Of a stretch of DNA of 64,000 nt, positions 32,226-43,419 are shown in pieces. Source of the DNA: Sipunculus nudus. Lineage: Eukaryota > Annelida > Sipuncula > Golfingiida > Sipunculidae. How positions within the stretch are numbered: position 1 is the first letter of the stretch; each line of letters opens with the position of its first letter. The DNA lies in contig CM049309.1 in NCBI GenBank assembly GCA_026874595.1, positions 12,822,576 to 12,886,575 on the forward strand, written 5' to 3'. A program made the translations under genes and the position numbers. The notes below the pieces were generated by a model that saw only the letters and a program-made list of their open reading frames with translations, had not been told where the DNA came from and searched no databases.

Positions 32226-33428
32226 TTAAAAAGGAAACTGTTTGTGAAACTGGCTGAGCACCGTCTGGGTCTGTTCAGCAGGGATGAGGGCCATGAGCTC
32301 CAGGGCATCTCTCATTCTCTTGAGCGTTTCATAGTTATCTCTGCCCGTGACCGTCAGAGTGAAGACTTCCATATCACCTACTTTCCTCCGCTTGTCCATC
32401 GTGGCACCGACCTGCGGAGCCCCAAGACCTGTGGCTTTTCTTTTCTGGCCCGCCTGTGGACCTGTCTTCTCATCCACCCGACGGTCCCGACCGGGGCAGG
32501 CACAGATTCGGACCTCGGCAGACTGTCTGCCCAGCACTTGCCCCTGGTGTTCCAGCGTGAAGATGACCCTGAGAGGGCGTCTGTTGAGTCCACCCACACA
32601 GGAAGAGAAGCACATGAACTGGTAGAGGTTGGTGATCCATTGGTTACCCGCTTGTGGTGTCTGATGAGGTATAATGACTGACTGCCTGCGCGTTTCGGGG
32701 TCCTCGTAGTACCGGGAAAGTGAATGTTCGCATCGCAGCAGGTGGGATGGTGCTGGGTGGTTGTCGTTGAACTCGCTTGTACCGGCGTGGTTTGGACATC
32801 GGGTGACGATCTCCTGCACGTGTTCCGGCTTGACATAGACAGGCATGGCTCTGATAATACTACCGCTGGGAGGTGGGGTGGCCGTGGTGAACTTGACCGG
32901 ACAAGCAGTGGCCATGCGCACATAGAGTTTATTCAGAGCTGGTGAGTAGGTCCAGTTGGCAGATTTGGTGTCCTTGACTGGCTGTTCGAAACCCACCTGG
33001 AAGCCGTAGTGGCCTGGGTATGCCGTGGCAGACGGCAGGGAGTGCTGCTGGCCTGTGGCTGGAGAAGCCTGCGGTGACGGGGTTGATGTGGTCAGGGGTA
33101 CAGGGATTTGCGAGTCCGCTGCTCTGTCACTCATGTCACGTGACGCATCGGCTTCCAGCAGATCCTGTACGCTGTCGGCATGAGTGTAATATTCTTCGGG
33201 ATCCGTTTTCAGAAGATCGGCGTGTGGACGGCCGAGAACTCCCTCCACGTCCGCCGTGCTGAGTGGACAGAGGTCCTCCGAATCCGAACCGGAACTGAGC
33301 GAATGCCACAGCTGATCCACCTCATCTGAAACATCGTATTGCTCGGTGTCTTCTAGCACAAACGCTGGTTGCTTTTTCGCCGGGCTGGTTTGAAGATCGG
33401 TCCGATGATAGTGCATGAATGAAGTCAT
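32226..33428 (-). CDS. p53: p53-family transcription factor, gene 10, intact majority form (400 aa)
   Basis: Sequence-specific nuclear DNA-binding factor of the p53/p63/p73 family. Residues 35-50 contain an LW transactivation box spaced like the MDM2-binding box (V37, W41, L44; human F19, W23, L26). The DNA-binding domain spans about 140-320: K155 (human K120), YSPALNK at 161-167, R210, zinc ligands C211, H214, C273 and C277, CVGGLNRRP at 277-285 with R283 (human R248), and RICACPGRDRR at 307-317 with R307 (human R273). Basic clusters at 329-331 and 346-349 suggest nuclear import. Residues 354-385 match the tetramerisation domain (FTLTVTGRDNYETL; G362 aligns with human G334). No SAM domain. 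The ATG was chosen because it follows the TATA-like element and short leader. All is in one exon, which suggests a retrocopy. Family assignment is very secure; activity is not shown. Confidence 0.96.
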   Translation of the reverse strand: MTSFMHYHRTDLQTSPAKKQPAFVLEDTEQYDVSDEVDQLWHSLSSGSDSEDLCPLSTADVEGVLGRPHADLLKTDPEEYYTHADSVQDLLEADASRDMSDRAADSQIPVPLTTSTPSPQASPATGQQHSLPSATAYPGHYGFQVGFEQPVKDTKSANWTYSPALNKLYVRMATACPVKFTTATPPPSGSIIRAMPVYVKPEHVQEIVTRCPNHAGTSEFNDNHPAPSHLLRCEHSLSRYYEDPETRRQSVIIPHQTPQAGNQWITNLYQFMCFSSCVGGLNRRPLRVIFTLEHQGQVLGRQSAEVRICACPGRDRRVDEKTGPQAGQKRKATGLGAPQVGATMDKRRKVGDMEVFTLTVTGRDNYETLKRMRDALELMALIPAEQTQTVLSQFHKQFPF

Positions 33429-35551
33429 TTTTTTCAGTTATTGTGAATCGCAGGATGTTGTTATGTGAAAAGCGGCTCGGATACTGCAGTCAATTACGGG
33501 AAGTAGGTATATATATTTGACCATTGTATTTAAAGTGATAAGTATTACCTGAAGAGCGGTCAGTTCATAAGGCGTTGTTTAGAGTAGATATCTAGCGCAG
33601 TCTGGTACTCGCCATCGCAGAACCTATTGGACACGGTCCATTACTCTCAACCCATCACATCACAGGGCGTGGGAGGAATGATTAGGTCGGGGCGCCCGGT
33701 GCGGGCAGGGCCGTCCCGGTCCACTGCTTCTCACTCGGAACCGGGCAAGCCTCTTGATTATCATTACCAGTGCTCAGTTAAGGGAAATGACTTCAAACGG
33801 AGACTTAAACAATCGCAATGTTCTTGCAGTGTAACAGTGAGAAGATTATTACTCGGAGACCGCATTTAAATGCAGTTCAGAAAAGAGGGACAATCATCAT
33901 TAATTCATGCAGTCGCTGGTATTTTGCCGCTGTTGCGCTGAAACTAAACAACCATTTTAATTATCCTAGTGATACATAATAAAATAACAACAATTCAGTA
34001 CAAGTACACGTGATGAGGTTTATTTAACAGGCTTGACTCAAGTGAATAATATTTTTTTAATGAATTCTATTTGGGCCGAATCGAAAAAAAAATCTTATCT
34101 TCTCGTAATGTTTTCCATTTTATGTGCTCCTCGATTAGAATTATAAAGGGTGACACTAAAATTACCATTTTAAACGTAAAATGTTCGAAAGATTTTTGGC
34201 TATGTTTTTTTTTTTTTTTTAGGCTCATGGATTGACAGCGGTGATATCATCCGGTGTGGGCGAAGTAACCAGCGACTAGGATAACCGCTGAGGAAACAAC
34301 TTCCGTAACTGACAGGCTTTAATAAATTAACAACTATATTTGTTCTCTTCTCACACACACATTCACGCGCGCACATGCAGTGAATCAATTTTTTAATATA
34401 TTAATGCGCAAGATAAGAGTAAAGAGATATATACATATCACCAATTAACATATATTTTTACTGCAGTGTCGCTGAATATACGTCAGGTGAAGACATCATG
34501 CAGTTCTTACATCAAACATTGCCGGCAGTCTGACCGACACGCACATGCATGTAAAAGTTTAAACAAACCAAAATGAGTCGTCAAGAAAAATCGACAAGTA
34601 ACATCCAAAAATGCAGTTACCAATAAAAATACATTTTAACCAATACCTGCAGAAATAAAAAAAATTTCCTAACCGCTTTGATGTAATACCGAGCAAAAGA
34701 TCAAAGGCTGTTGTTTGTAAATTTGATGAAATTCGGAATTTTATTTTTGGTTCACCAAAGGCAATATCAAAACGATAACGTTATCAAAAATAACTCCGAC
34801 AAATTCACATGGCATTTTTATGTGTGACATTGAAAGTTTGGGTTGAGTTACAGAATTAATCGGAAACGAGCTCGATATACAGGAAAGCGGCCCTTCATTT
34901 TCATGTTCCCCTGCACTCTTGTAAAGGCCGAGGATTAATTTGCGGGAACAACTTTTGTTTTGCTATTGTACCGGTACAAAAGACGACTTTGTCTGGGCCT
35001 GCGTATTCAGAAAATGAAATATCCTGGGTTCCATCATCTTTTAATTGTGGGCTTTATATTTTGCGGGATTTATTTCACGAGCCCCGGGCAAAGACTGCAA
35101 CAAAGTATTCATGTTCGGAAAGCGCGTACTGCATTGAGTCTCTATATATATAGTCTCCTGTATTGATAATGATGTAATCGCATGATTTTAATAAGGAAAA
35201 TGGGTTACCAGAATTCGTAACAGACAGGATTTTCTCCATATTTATTGAAGATAAATGACAATAATATCTGACAGTGGGTTGAAAATATTTATTATAATAT
35301 AATTGAATATGTCAAGCAAATGAAATAGTTTATGTAGCAACAATATTGACATAACCCGCAACAATTTACATGTACACAATGATGTTAGGAAAATATTGTT
35401 ATTTTAGTGGATCAACACGTAAAAGCACCGAGTGCACGAAATATAAGCAAATACATAGATGTAATATATTATAGCACCTAAAGAGTTGTGAACCTAATAT
35501 TTGAGGCGCTGCTCATGCAGCAGGCATGCAGAATGTCCTCTGGAAATTAGG
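33429..35551. other. Spacer S11 (gene 10 start to gene 11 stop), mosaic
   Basis: T16 at 34205-34220. It carries the S6 set of diagnostic changes on both sides, but between about 34,760 and 34,855 it has the other allele set (GCAATATC, CGATAACG, GAGTTACAGAAT, as in S9). It also has a private TGTTCCCCTGC near 34,904. This patch is the pattern expected from gene conversion. No gene recognised. Confidence 0.65.
33508..33518 (-). promoter_or_regulatory. TATA-like element of gene 10
   Basis: AAATATATATA followed by CCTACTTCC, 80 bp upstream of the ATG of this intact majority-form gene. The leader contains CCTGCGATTC where most copies have CCTGCTATTC, as does gene 5. Confidence 0.45.
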
Positions 35552-36755
35552 TTAAAAAGGAAACTGTTTGTGAAACTGGCTGAGCACCGTCTGGGTCTGT
35601 TCAGCAGGGATGAGGGCCATGAGCTCCAGGGCATCTCTCATTCTCTTGAGCGTTTCATAGTTGTCTCTGCCCGTGACCGTCAGAGTGAAGACTTCCATAT
35701 CACCTACTTTCCTCCGCTTGTCCATCGTGGCACCGACCTGCGGAGCCCCAAGACCTATGGCTTTTCTTTTCTGGCCCGCCTGTGGACCTGTCTTCTCATC
35801 CACCCGACGGTCCCGACCGGGGCAGGCACAGATTCGGACCTCGGCAGACTGTCTGCCCAGCACTTGCCCCTGGTGTTCCAGCGTGAAGATGACCCTGAGA
35901 GGGCGTCTGTTGAGTCCACCCACACAGGAAGAGAAGCACATGAACTGGTAGAGGTTGGTGATCCATTGGTTACCCGCTTGTGGTGTCTGATGAGGTATAA
36001 TGACTGACTGCCTGCGCGTTTCGGGGTCCTCGTAGTACCGGGAAAGTGAATGTTCGCATCGCAGCAGGTGGGATGGTGCTGGGTGGTTGTCGTTGAACTC
36101 GCTTGTACCGGCGTGGTTTGGACATCGGGTGACGATCTCCTGCACGTGTTCCGGCTTGACATAGACAGGCATGGCTCTGATAATACTACCGCTGGGAGGT
36201 GGGGTGGCCGTGGTGAACTTGACCGGACAAGCAGTGGCCATGCGCACATAGAGTTTTTTTCAGAGCTGGTGAGTAGGTCCAGTTGGCAGATTTGGTGTCC
36301 TTGACTGGCTGTTCGAAACCCACCTGGAAGCCGTAGTGGCCTGGGTATGCCGTGGCAGACGGCAGGGAGTGCTGCTGGCCTGTGGCTGGAGAAGCCTGCG
36401 GTGACGGGGTTGATGTGGTCAGGGGTACAGGGATTTGCGAGTCCGCTGCTCTGTCACTCATGTCACGTGACGCATCGGCTTCCAGCAGATCCTGTACGCT
36501 GTCGGCATGAGTGTAATATTCTTCGGGATCCGTTTTCAGAAGATCGGCGTGTGGACGGCCGAGAACTCCCTCCACGTCCGCCGTGCTGAGTGGACAGAGG
36601 TCCTCCGAATCCGAACCGGAACTGAGCGAATGCCACAGCTGATCCACCTCATCTGAAACATCGTATTGCTCGGTGTCTTCTAGCACAAACGCTGGTTGCT
36701 TTTTCGCCGGGCTGGTTTGAAGATCGGTCCGATGATAGTGCATGAATGAAGTCAT
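35552..36755 (-). pseudogene. p53: p53-family gene 11, same frameshift as genes 6 and 7
   Basis: The seven-T run is at 36254-36260 and yields the same 189-residue truncated frame. T333I is also shared. It lies about 13-17 kb from genes 6 and 7, so the broken unit was moved as part of a larger block duplication and not only by neighbour-to-neighbour copying. Confidence 0.9.
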
Positions 36756-38880
36756 TTTTTTCAGTTATTGTGAATAGCAGGATGTTGTTATGTGAAAAGC
36801 GGCTCGGATACTGCAGTCAATTACGGGAAGTAGGTATATATATTTGACCATTGTATTTAAAGTGATAAGTATTACCTGAAGAGCGGTCAGTTCATAAGGC
36901 GTTGTTGAGAGTAGATATCTAGCGCAGTCTAGTACTCGCCATCGCAGAACCTATTGGACACGGTCCATTACTCTCAACCCATCACATCACAGGGCGTGGG
37001 AGGAATGATTAGGTCCGGGCGCCCGGTGCGGGCAGGGCCGTCCCGGTCCACTGCTTCTCACTCGGAACCGGGCAAGCCTCTTGATTATCATTACCAGTGC
37101 TCAGTTAAGGGAAATGACTTCAAACGGAGACTTAAACAATCGCAATGTTCTTGCAGTGTAACAGTGAGAAGATTATTACTCGGAGACCGCATTTAAATGC
37201 AGTTCAGAAAAGAGGGACAATCATCATTAATTCATGCAGTCGCTGGTATTTTGCCGCTGTTGCGCTGAAACTAAACAACCATTTTAATTATCCTAGTGAT
37301 ACATAATAAAATAACAACAATTCAGTACAAGTACACGTGATGAGGTTTATTTAACAGGCTTGACTCAAGTGAATAATATTTTTTTAATGAATTCTATTTG
37401 GGCCGAATCGAAAAAAAAATCTTATCTTCTCGTAATGTTTTCCATTTTATGTGCTCCTCGATTAGAATTATAAAGGGTGACACTAAAATTACCATTTTAA
37501 ACGTAAAATGTTCGAAAGATTTTTGGCTATTTTTTTTTTTTTTTTTTTAGGCTCATGGATTGACAGCGGTGATATCATCCGGTGTGGGCGAAGTAACCAG
37601 CGACTAGGATAACCGCTGAGGAAACAGCTTCCGTAACTGACAGGCTTTAATAAATTAACAACTATATTTGTTCTCTTCTCACACACACATTCACGCGCGC
37701 ACATGCTGTGAATCAATTTTTTTAATATATAAATGCGCAAGATAAGAGTAAAGAGATATATACATATCACCAATTAACATATATTTTTACTGCAGTGTCG
37801 CTGAATATACGTCAGGTGAAGACATCATGCAGTTCTTACATCAAACATTGCCGGCAGTCTGACCGACACGCACATGCATGTAAAAGTTTAAACAAACCAA
37901 AATGAGTCGTCAAGAAAAATCGACAAGTAACATCCAAAAATGCAGTTACCAATAAAAATACATTTTAACCAATACCTGCAGAAATAAAAAAAATTTCCTA
38001 ACCGCTTTGATGTAATACCGAGCAAAAGATCAAAGGCTGTTGTTTGTAAATTTGATGAAATTCGGAATTTTATTTTTGGTTCACCAAAGACAATATCAAA
38101 ACGATAACGTTATCAAAAATAACTCCGACAAATTCACATGGCATTTTTATGTGTGACATTGAAAGTTTGGGTTGAGTTACAGAATTAATCGGAAACGAGC
38201 TCGATATACAGGAAAGCGGCCCTTCATTTTCATGTTCCGCTGCACTCTTGTAAAGGCCGAGGATTAATTTGCGGGAACAACTTTTGTTTTGCTATTGTAC
38301 CGGTACAAAAGGCGACTTTGTCTGGGCCTGCGTATTCAGAAAATGAGATATCCTGGGTTCCATCATCTTTTAATAGTGGGCTTTATATTTTGCGGGATTT
38401 ATTTCACGAGCCCCGGACAAAGACTGCAACAAAGTATTCATGTTCGGAAAGCGCGTACTGCATTGAGTCTCTATATATATAGTCTCTTGTATTGATAATG
38501 ATGTAATCGCATGATTTTAATAAGGAAAATGGGTTACCAGAATTCGTAACAGACAGGATTTTCTGCATATTTATTGAAGATAAATGACAATAATATCTGA
38601 CAGTGGGTTGAAAATATTTATTATAATATAATTGAATATGTCAAGCAAATGAAATAGTTTATGTAGCAACAATATTGACATAACCCGCAACAATTTACAT
38701 GTACACAAGGATGTTAGAAAAATATTGTTATTTTAGTGGATCAACACGTAAAAGCACCGAGTGCACGAAATATAAGCAAATACATAGATGTAATATATTA
38801 TAGCACCTAAAGAGTTGTGAACCTAATATTTGAGGCGCTGCTCATGCAGCAGGCATGCAGAATGTCCTCTGGAAATTAGG
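36756..38880. other. Spacer S12 (gene 11 start to gene 12 stop)
   Basis: T18 at 37531-37548. The left two thirds share CATGCTGTGAATC and AATATATAAATGCG with S8. From about 38,090 it shifts to the other type (CGATAACG, AATGAGATATCC). Private changes are CAGTCTAGTACTCG near 36,928 and TTTTCTGCATATT near 38,563. No gene recognised. Confidence 0.65.
36835..36845 (-). promoter_or_regulatory. TATA-like element of gene 11
   Basis: AAATATATATA followed by CCTACTTCC, 80 bp upstream of the gene 11 ATG. Confidence 0.4.
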
Positions 38881-40083
38881 TTAAAAAGGAAACTGTTTGT
38901 GAAACTGGCTGAGCACCGTCTGGGTCTGTTCAGCAGGGATGAGGGCCATGAGCTCCAGGGCATCTCTCATTCTCTTGAGCGTTTCATAGTTGTCTCTGCC
39001 CGTGACCGTCAGAGTGAAGACTTCCATATCACCTACTTTCCTCCGCTTGTCCATCGTGGCACCGACCTGCGGAGCCCCAAGACCTGTGGCTTTTCTTTTC
39101 TGGCCCGCCTGTGGACCTGTCTTCTCATCCACCCGACGGTCCCGACCGGGGCAGGCACAGATTCGGACCTCGGCAGACTGTCTGCCCAGCACTTGCCCCT
39201 GGTGTTCCAGCGTGAAGATGACCCTGAGAGGGCGTCTGTTCAGTCCACCCACACAGGAAGAGAAGCACATGAACTGGTAGAGGTTGGTGATCCATTGGTT
39301 ACCCGCTTGTGGTGTCTGATGAGGTATAATGACTGACTGCCTGAGCGTTTCGGGGTCCTCGTAGTACCGGGAAAGTGAATGTTCGCATCGCAGCAGGTGG
39401 GATGGTGCTGGGTGGTTGTCGTTGAACTCGCTTGTACCGGCGTGGTTTGGACATCGGGTGACGATCTCCTGCACGTGTTCCGGCTTGACATAGACAGGCA
39501 TGGCTCTGATAATACTACCGCTGGGAGGTGGGGTGGCCGTGGTGAACTTGACCGGACAAGCAGTGGCCATGCGCACATAGAGTTTATTCAGAGCTGGTGA
39601 GTAGGTCCAGTTGGCAGATTTGGTGTCCTTGACTGGCTGTTCGAAACCCACCTGGAAGCCGTAGTGGCCTGGGTATGCCGTGGCAGACGGCAGGGAGTGC
39701 TGCTGGCCTGTGGCTGGAGAAGCCTGCGGTGACGGGGTTGATGTGGTCAGGGGTACAGGGATTTGCGAGTCCGCTGCTCTGTCACTCATGTCACGTGACG
39801 CATTGGCTTCCAGCAGATCCTGTACGCTGTCGGCATGAGTGTAATATTCTTCGGGATCCGTTTTCAGAAGATCGGCGTGTGGACGGCCGAGAACTCCCTC
39901 CACGTCCGCCGTGCTGAGTGGACAGAGGTCCTCCGAATCCGAACCGGAACTGAGCGAATGCCACAGCTGATCCACCTCATCTGAAACATCGTATTGCTCG
40001 GTGTCTTCTAGCTCAAACGCTGGTTGCTTTTTCGCCGGGCTGGTTTGAAGATCGGTCCGATGATAGTGCATGAATGAAGTCAT
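38881..40083 (-). CDS. p53: p53-family transcription factor, gene 12, intact (400 aa)
   Basis: Open full-length frame with V24E, D94N and R247L. R247 aligns with human F212, next to the structural R213 equivalent (R248, kept). Gene 18 independently has R247S, so this position appears tolerant. Zinc ligands, DNA-contact arginines and the tetramerisation domain match the majority. Confidence 0.93.
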   Translation of the reverse strand: MTSFMHYHRTDLQTSPAKKQPAFELEDTEQYDVSDEVDQLWHSLSSGSDSEDLCPLSTADVEGVLGRPHADLLKTDPEEYYTHADSVQDLLEANASRDMSDRAADSQIPVPLTTSTPSPQASPATGQQHSLPSATAYPGHYGFQVGFEQPVKDTKSANWTYSPALNKLYVRMATACPVKFTTATPPPSGSIIRAMPVYVKPEHVQEIVTRCPNHAGTSEFNDNHPAPSHLLRCEHSLSRYYEDPETLRQSVIIPHQTPQAGNQWITNLYQFMCFSSCVGGLNRRPLRVIFTLEHQGQVLGRQSAEVRICACPGRDRRVDEKTGPQAGQKRKATGLGAPQVGATMDKRRKVGDMEVFTLTVTGRDNYETLKRMRDALELMALIPAEQTQTVLSQFHKQFPF

Positions 40084-42177
40084 TTTTTTTCAGTTATTGT
40101 GAATAGCAGGATGTTGTTATGTGAAAAGCGGCTCGGATACTGCAGTCAATTACGGGAAGTGGGTATATATATTTGACTATTGTATTTAAAGTGATAAGTA
40201 TTTCCTGAAGAGCGGTCAGTTCATAAGGCGTTGTTGAGAGTAGATATCTAGCGCAGTCTGGTACTCGCCATCGCAGAACCTATTGGACACGGTCCATTAC
40301 TCTCAACCCATCACATCACAGGGCGTGGGAGGAATGATTAGGTCGGGGCGCCCGGTGCGGGCAGGGCCGTCCCGGTCCACTGCTTCTCACTTGGAACCGG
40401 GCAAGCCTCTTGATTATCATTACCAGTGCTCAGTTAAGGGAAATGACTTCAAACGGAGACTTAAACAATCGCAATGTTCTTGCAGTGTAACAGTGAGAAG
40501 ATTATTACTCGGAGACCGCATTTAAATGCAGTTCAGAAAAGAGGGACAATCATCATTATTTCATGCAGTCGCTGGTATTTTGCCGCTGTTGCGCTGAAAC
40601 TAAACAACCATTTTAATTATCCTAGTGATACATAATAAAATAACAACAATTCAGTACAAGTACACGTGATGAGGTTTATTTAACAGGTTTGACTCAAGCG
40701 AATAATATTTTTTTAATTAATTCTTTTTGGGCCGAATCGAAAAAAAAAATCTTATCTTCTCGTAATGATTTCTATTTTATGTGCTCCTCGATTAGAATTA
40801 TAAAGGGTGACACTAAAATTACCATTTTAAACGTAAAATGTTCGAAAGATTTTTGGCTATTTTTTTTTTTTTTTTTTTTTTTAGGCTCATGGATTGACAG
40901 CGGTGATGTCATCCGGTGTGGGCGAAGTAACCAGCGACTAGGATAACCGCTGAGGAAACAGCTTCCGTAACTGACAGGCTTTAATAAATTAACAACTATA
41001 TTTGTTCTCTTCTCACACACACATTCACGCGCGCACATGCAGTGAATCAATTTTTAATATATTAATGCGCAAGATAAGAATAAAGAGATATATACATATC
41101 ACCAATTAACATATATATTTTACTGCAGTGTCGCTGAATATACGTCAGGTGAAGACATCATGCAGTTCTTACATCAAACATTGCCGGCAGTCTGACCGAC
41201 ACGCACATGCATGTAAAAGTTTAAACAAACCAAAATGAGTCGTCAAGAAAAATCGACAAGTAACATCCAAAAATGCAGTTACAAATAAAAATACATTTTA
41301 ACCAACACCTGCAGAAATAAAAAAAAATTTCCTAACCGCTTTGATGTAATACCGAGCAAAAGATCAAAGGCTGTTGTTTGTAAATTTGATGAAATTCGGA
41401 ATTTTTTTTTTGGTTCACCAAAGGCAATATCAAAACGATAACGTTATCAAAAATAACTCCGACAAATTCACATGGCATTTTTATGTGTGACATTGAAAGT
41501 TTGGGTTGAGTTACAGAATTAATCGGAAACGAGCTCGATATACAGGAAAGCGGCCCTTCATTTTCATGTTCCGCTGCACTCTTGTAAAGGCCGAGGATTA
41601 ATTTGCGGGAACAACTTTTGTTTTGCTATTGTACCGGTACAAAAGGCGACTTTGTCTGGGCCTGCGTATTCAGAAAATGAGATATCCTGGGTTCCATCAT
41701 CTTTTAATAGTGGGCTTTATATTTTGCGGGATTTATTTCACGAGCCCCGGGCAAAGACTGCAACAAAGTATTCATGTTCGGAAAGCGCGTACTGCATTGA
41801 GTCTCTATATATATATAGTCTCTTGTATTGATAATGATGTAATCGCATGATTTTAATAAGGAAAATGGGTTACCAGAATTCGTAACAGACAGGATTTTCT
41901 CCATATTTATTGAAGATAAATGACAATAATATCTGACAGTGGGTTGAAAATATTTATTATAATATAATTGAATATGTCAAGCAAATGAAATAGTTTATGT
42001 AGCAACAATATTGACATAACCCGCAACAATTTACATGTACACAAGGATGTTAGAAAAATATTGTTATTTTAGTGGATCAACACGTAAAAGCACCGAGTGC
42101 ACGAAATATAAGCAAATACATAGATGTAATATATTATAGCACCTAAAGAGTTGTGAACCTAATATTTGAGGCGCTGC
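40084..42177. other. Spacer S13 (gene 12 start to gene 13 end)
   Basis: T22 at 40861-40882. Private changes include CAAGCGAATAATA and TTAATTAATTCTTTTTGGG (about 40,695-40,730). The TA repeat in the plus-strand frame is longer (CTATATATATATAG near 41,805), which extends that frame to 41850. No gene recognised. Confidence 0.65.
40164..40174 (-). promoter_or_regulatory. TATA-like element of gene 12
   Basis: AAATATATATA on the minus strand, 81 bp upstream of the gene 12 ATG; the base context just upstream is AATAGTC instead of AATGGTC. Confidence 0.45.
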
Positions 42178-43419
42178 TCATGCAGCAGGCATGCAGAATG
42201 TCCTCTGGAAATTAGGTTTAAAAGGAAACTGTTTGTGAAACTGGCTGAGCACCGTCTGGGTCTGTTCAGCAGGGATGAGGGCCATGAGCTCCAGGGCATC
42301 TCTCATTCTCTTGAGCGTTTCATAGTTGTCTCTGCCCGTGACCGTCAGAGTGAAGACTTCCATATCACCTACTTTCCTCCGCTTGTCCATCGTGGCACCG
42401 ACCTGCGGAGCCCCAAGACCTGTGGCTTTTCTTTTCTGGCCCGCCTGCAGACCTGTCTTCTCATCAAACCGACGGTCCCGACCGGGGCAGGCACAGATTC
42501 GGACCTCGGCAGACTGTCTGCCCAGCACTTACCCCTGGTGTTCCAGCGTGAAGATGACCCTGAGAGGGCGTCTGTTGAGTCCACCCACACAGGAAGAGAA
42601 GCACATGAACTGGTAGAGGTTGGTGATCCATTGGTTACCCGCTTGTGGTGTCTGATGAGGTATAATGACTGACTGCCTGCGCGTTTCGGGGTCCTCGTAG
42701 TACCGGGAAAGTGAATGTTCGCATCGCAGCAGGTGGGATGGTGCTTGGTGGTTGTCGTTGAACTCGCTTGTACCGGCGTGGTTTGGACATCGGGTGACGA
42801 TCTCCTGCACGTGTTCCGGCTTGACATAGACAGGCATGGCTCTGATAATACTACCGCTGGGAGGTGGGGTGGCCGTGGTGAACTTGACCGGACAAGCAGT
42901 GGCCATGCGCACATAGAGTTTATTCAGAGCTGGTGAGTAGGTCCAGTTGGCAGATTTGGTGTCCTTGACTGGCTGTTCGAAACCCACCTGGAAGCCGTAG
43001 TGGCCTGGGTATGCCGTGGCAGACGGCAGGGAGTGCTGCTGGCCTGTGGCTGGAGAAGCCTGCGGTGACGGGGTTGATGTGGTCAGGGGTACAGGGATTT
43101 GCGAGTCCGCTGCTCTGTCACTCATGTCACGTGACGCATCGGCTTCCAGCAGATCCTGTACGCTGTCGGCATGAGTGTAATATTCTTCGGGATCCGTTTT
43201 CAGAAGATCGGCGTGTGGACGGCCGAGAACTCCCTCCACGTCTGCCGTGCTGAGTGGACAGAGGTCCTCCGAATCCGAACCGGAACTGAGCGAATGCCAC
43301 AGCTGATCCACCTCATCTGAAACATCGTATTGCTCGGTGTCTTCTAGCACAAACGCTGGTTGCTTTTTCGCCGGGCTGGTTTGAAGATCGGTCCGATGAT
43401 AGTGCATGAATGAAGTCAT
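42178..43419 (-). pseudogene. p53: p53-family gene 13, nonsense at codon 297 and lost terminal stop
   Basis: The frame is open for 296 codons and then meets TAA (42529-42531) where others have CAA. The stop falls before R307, so the second half of the DNA-contact region, nuclear-localisation clusters and tetramerisation domain are lost. The normal TAA after codon 400 has also become AAA, so the downstream remnant runs 13 codons further to 42178. Other changes are P225Q before the stop and V318F and P324L after it. Two lesions suggest it has been free of constraint longer than genes 5 or 9. Confidence 0.88.
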
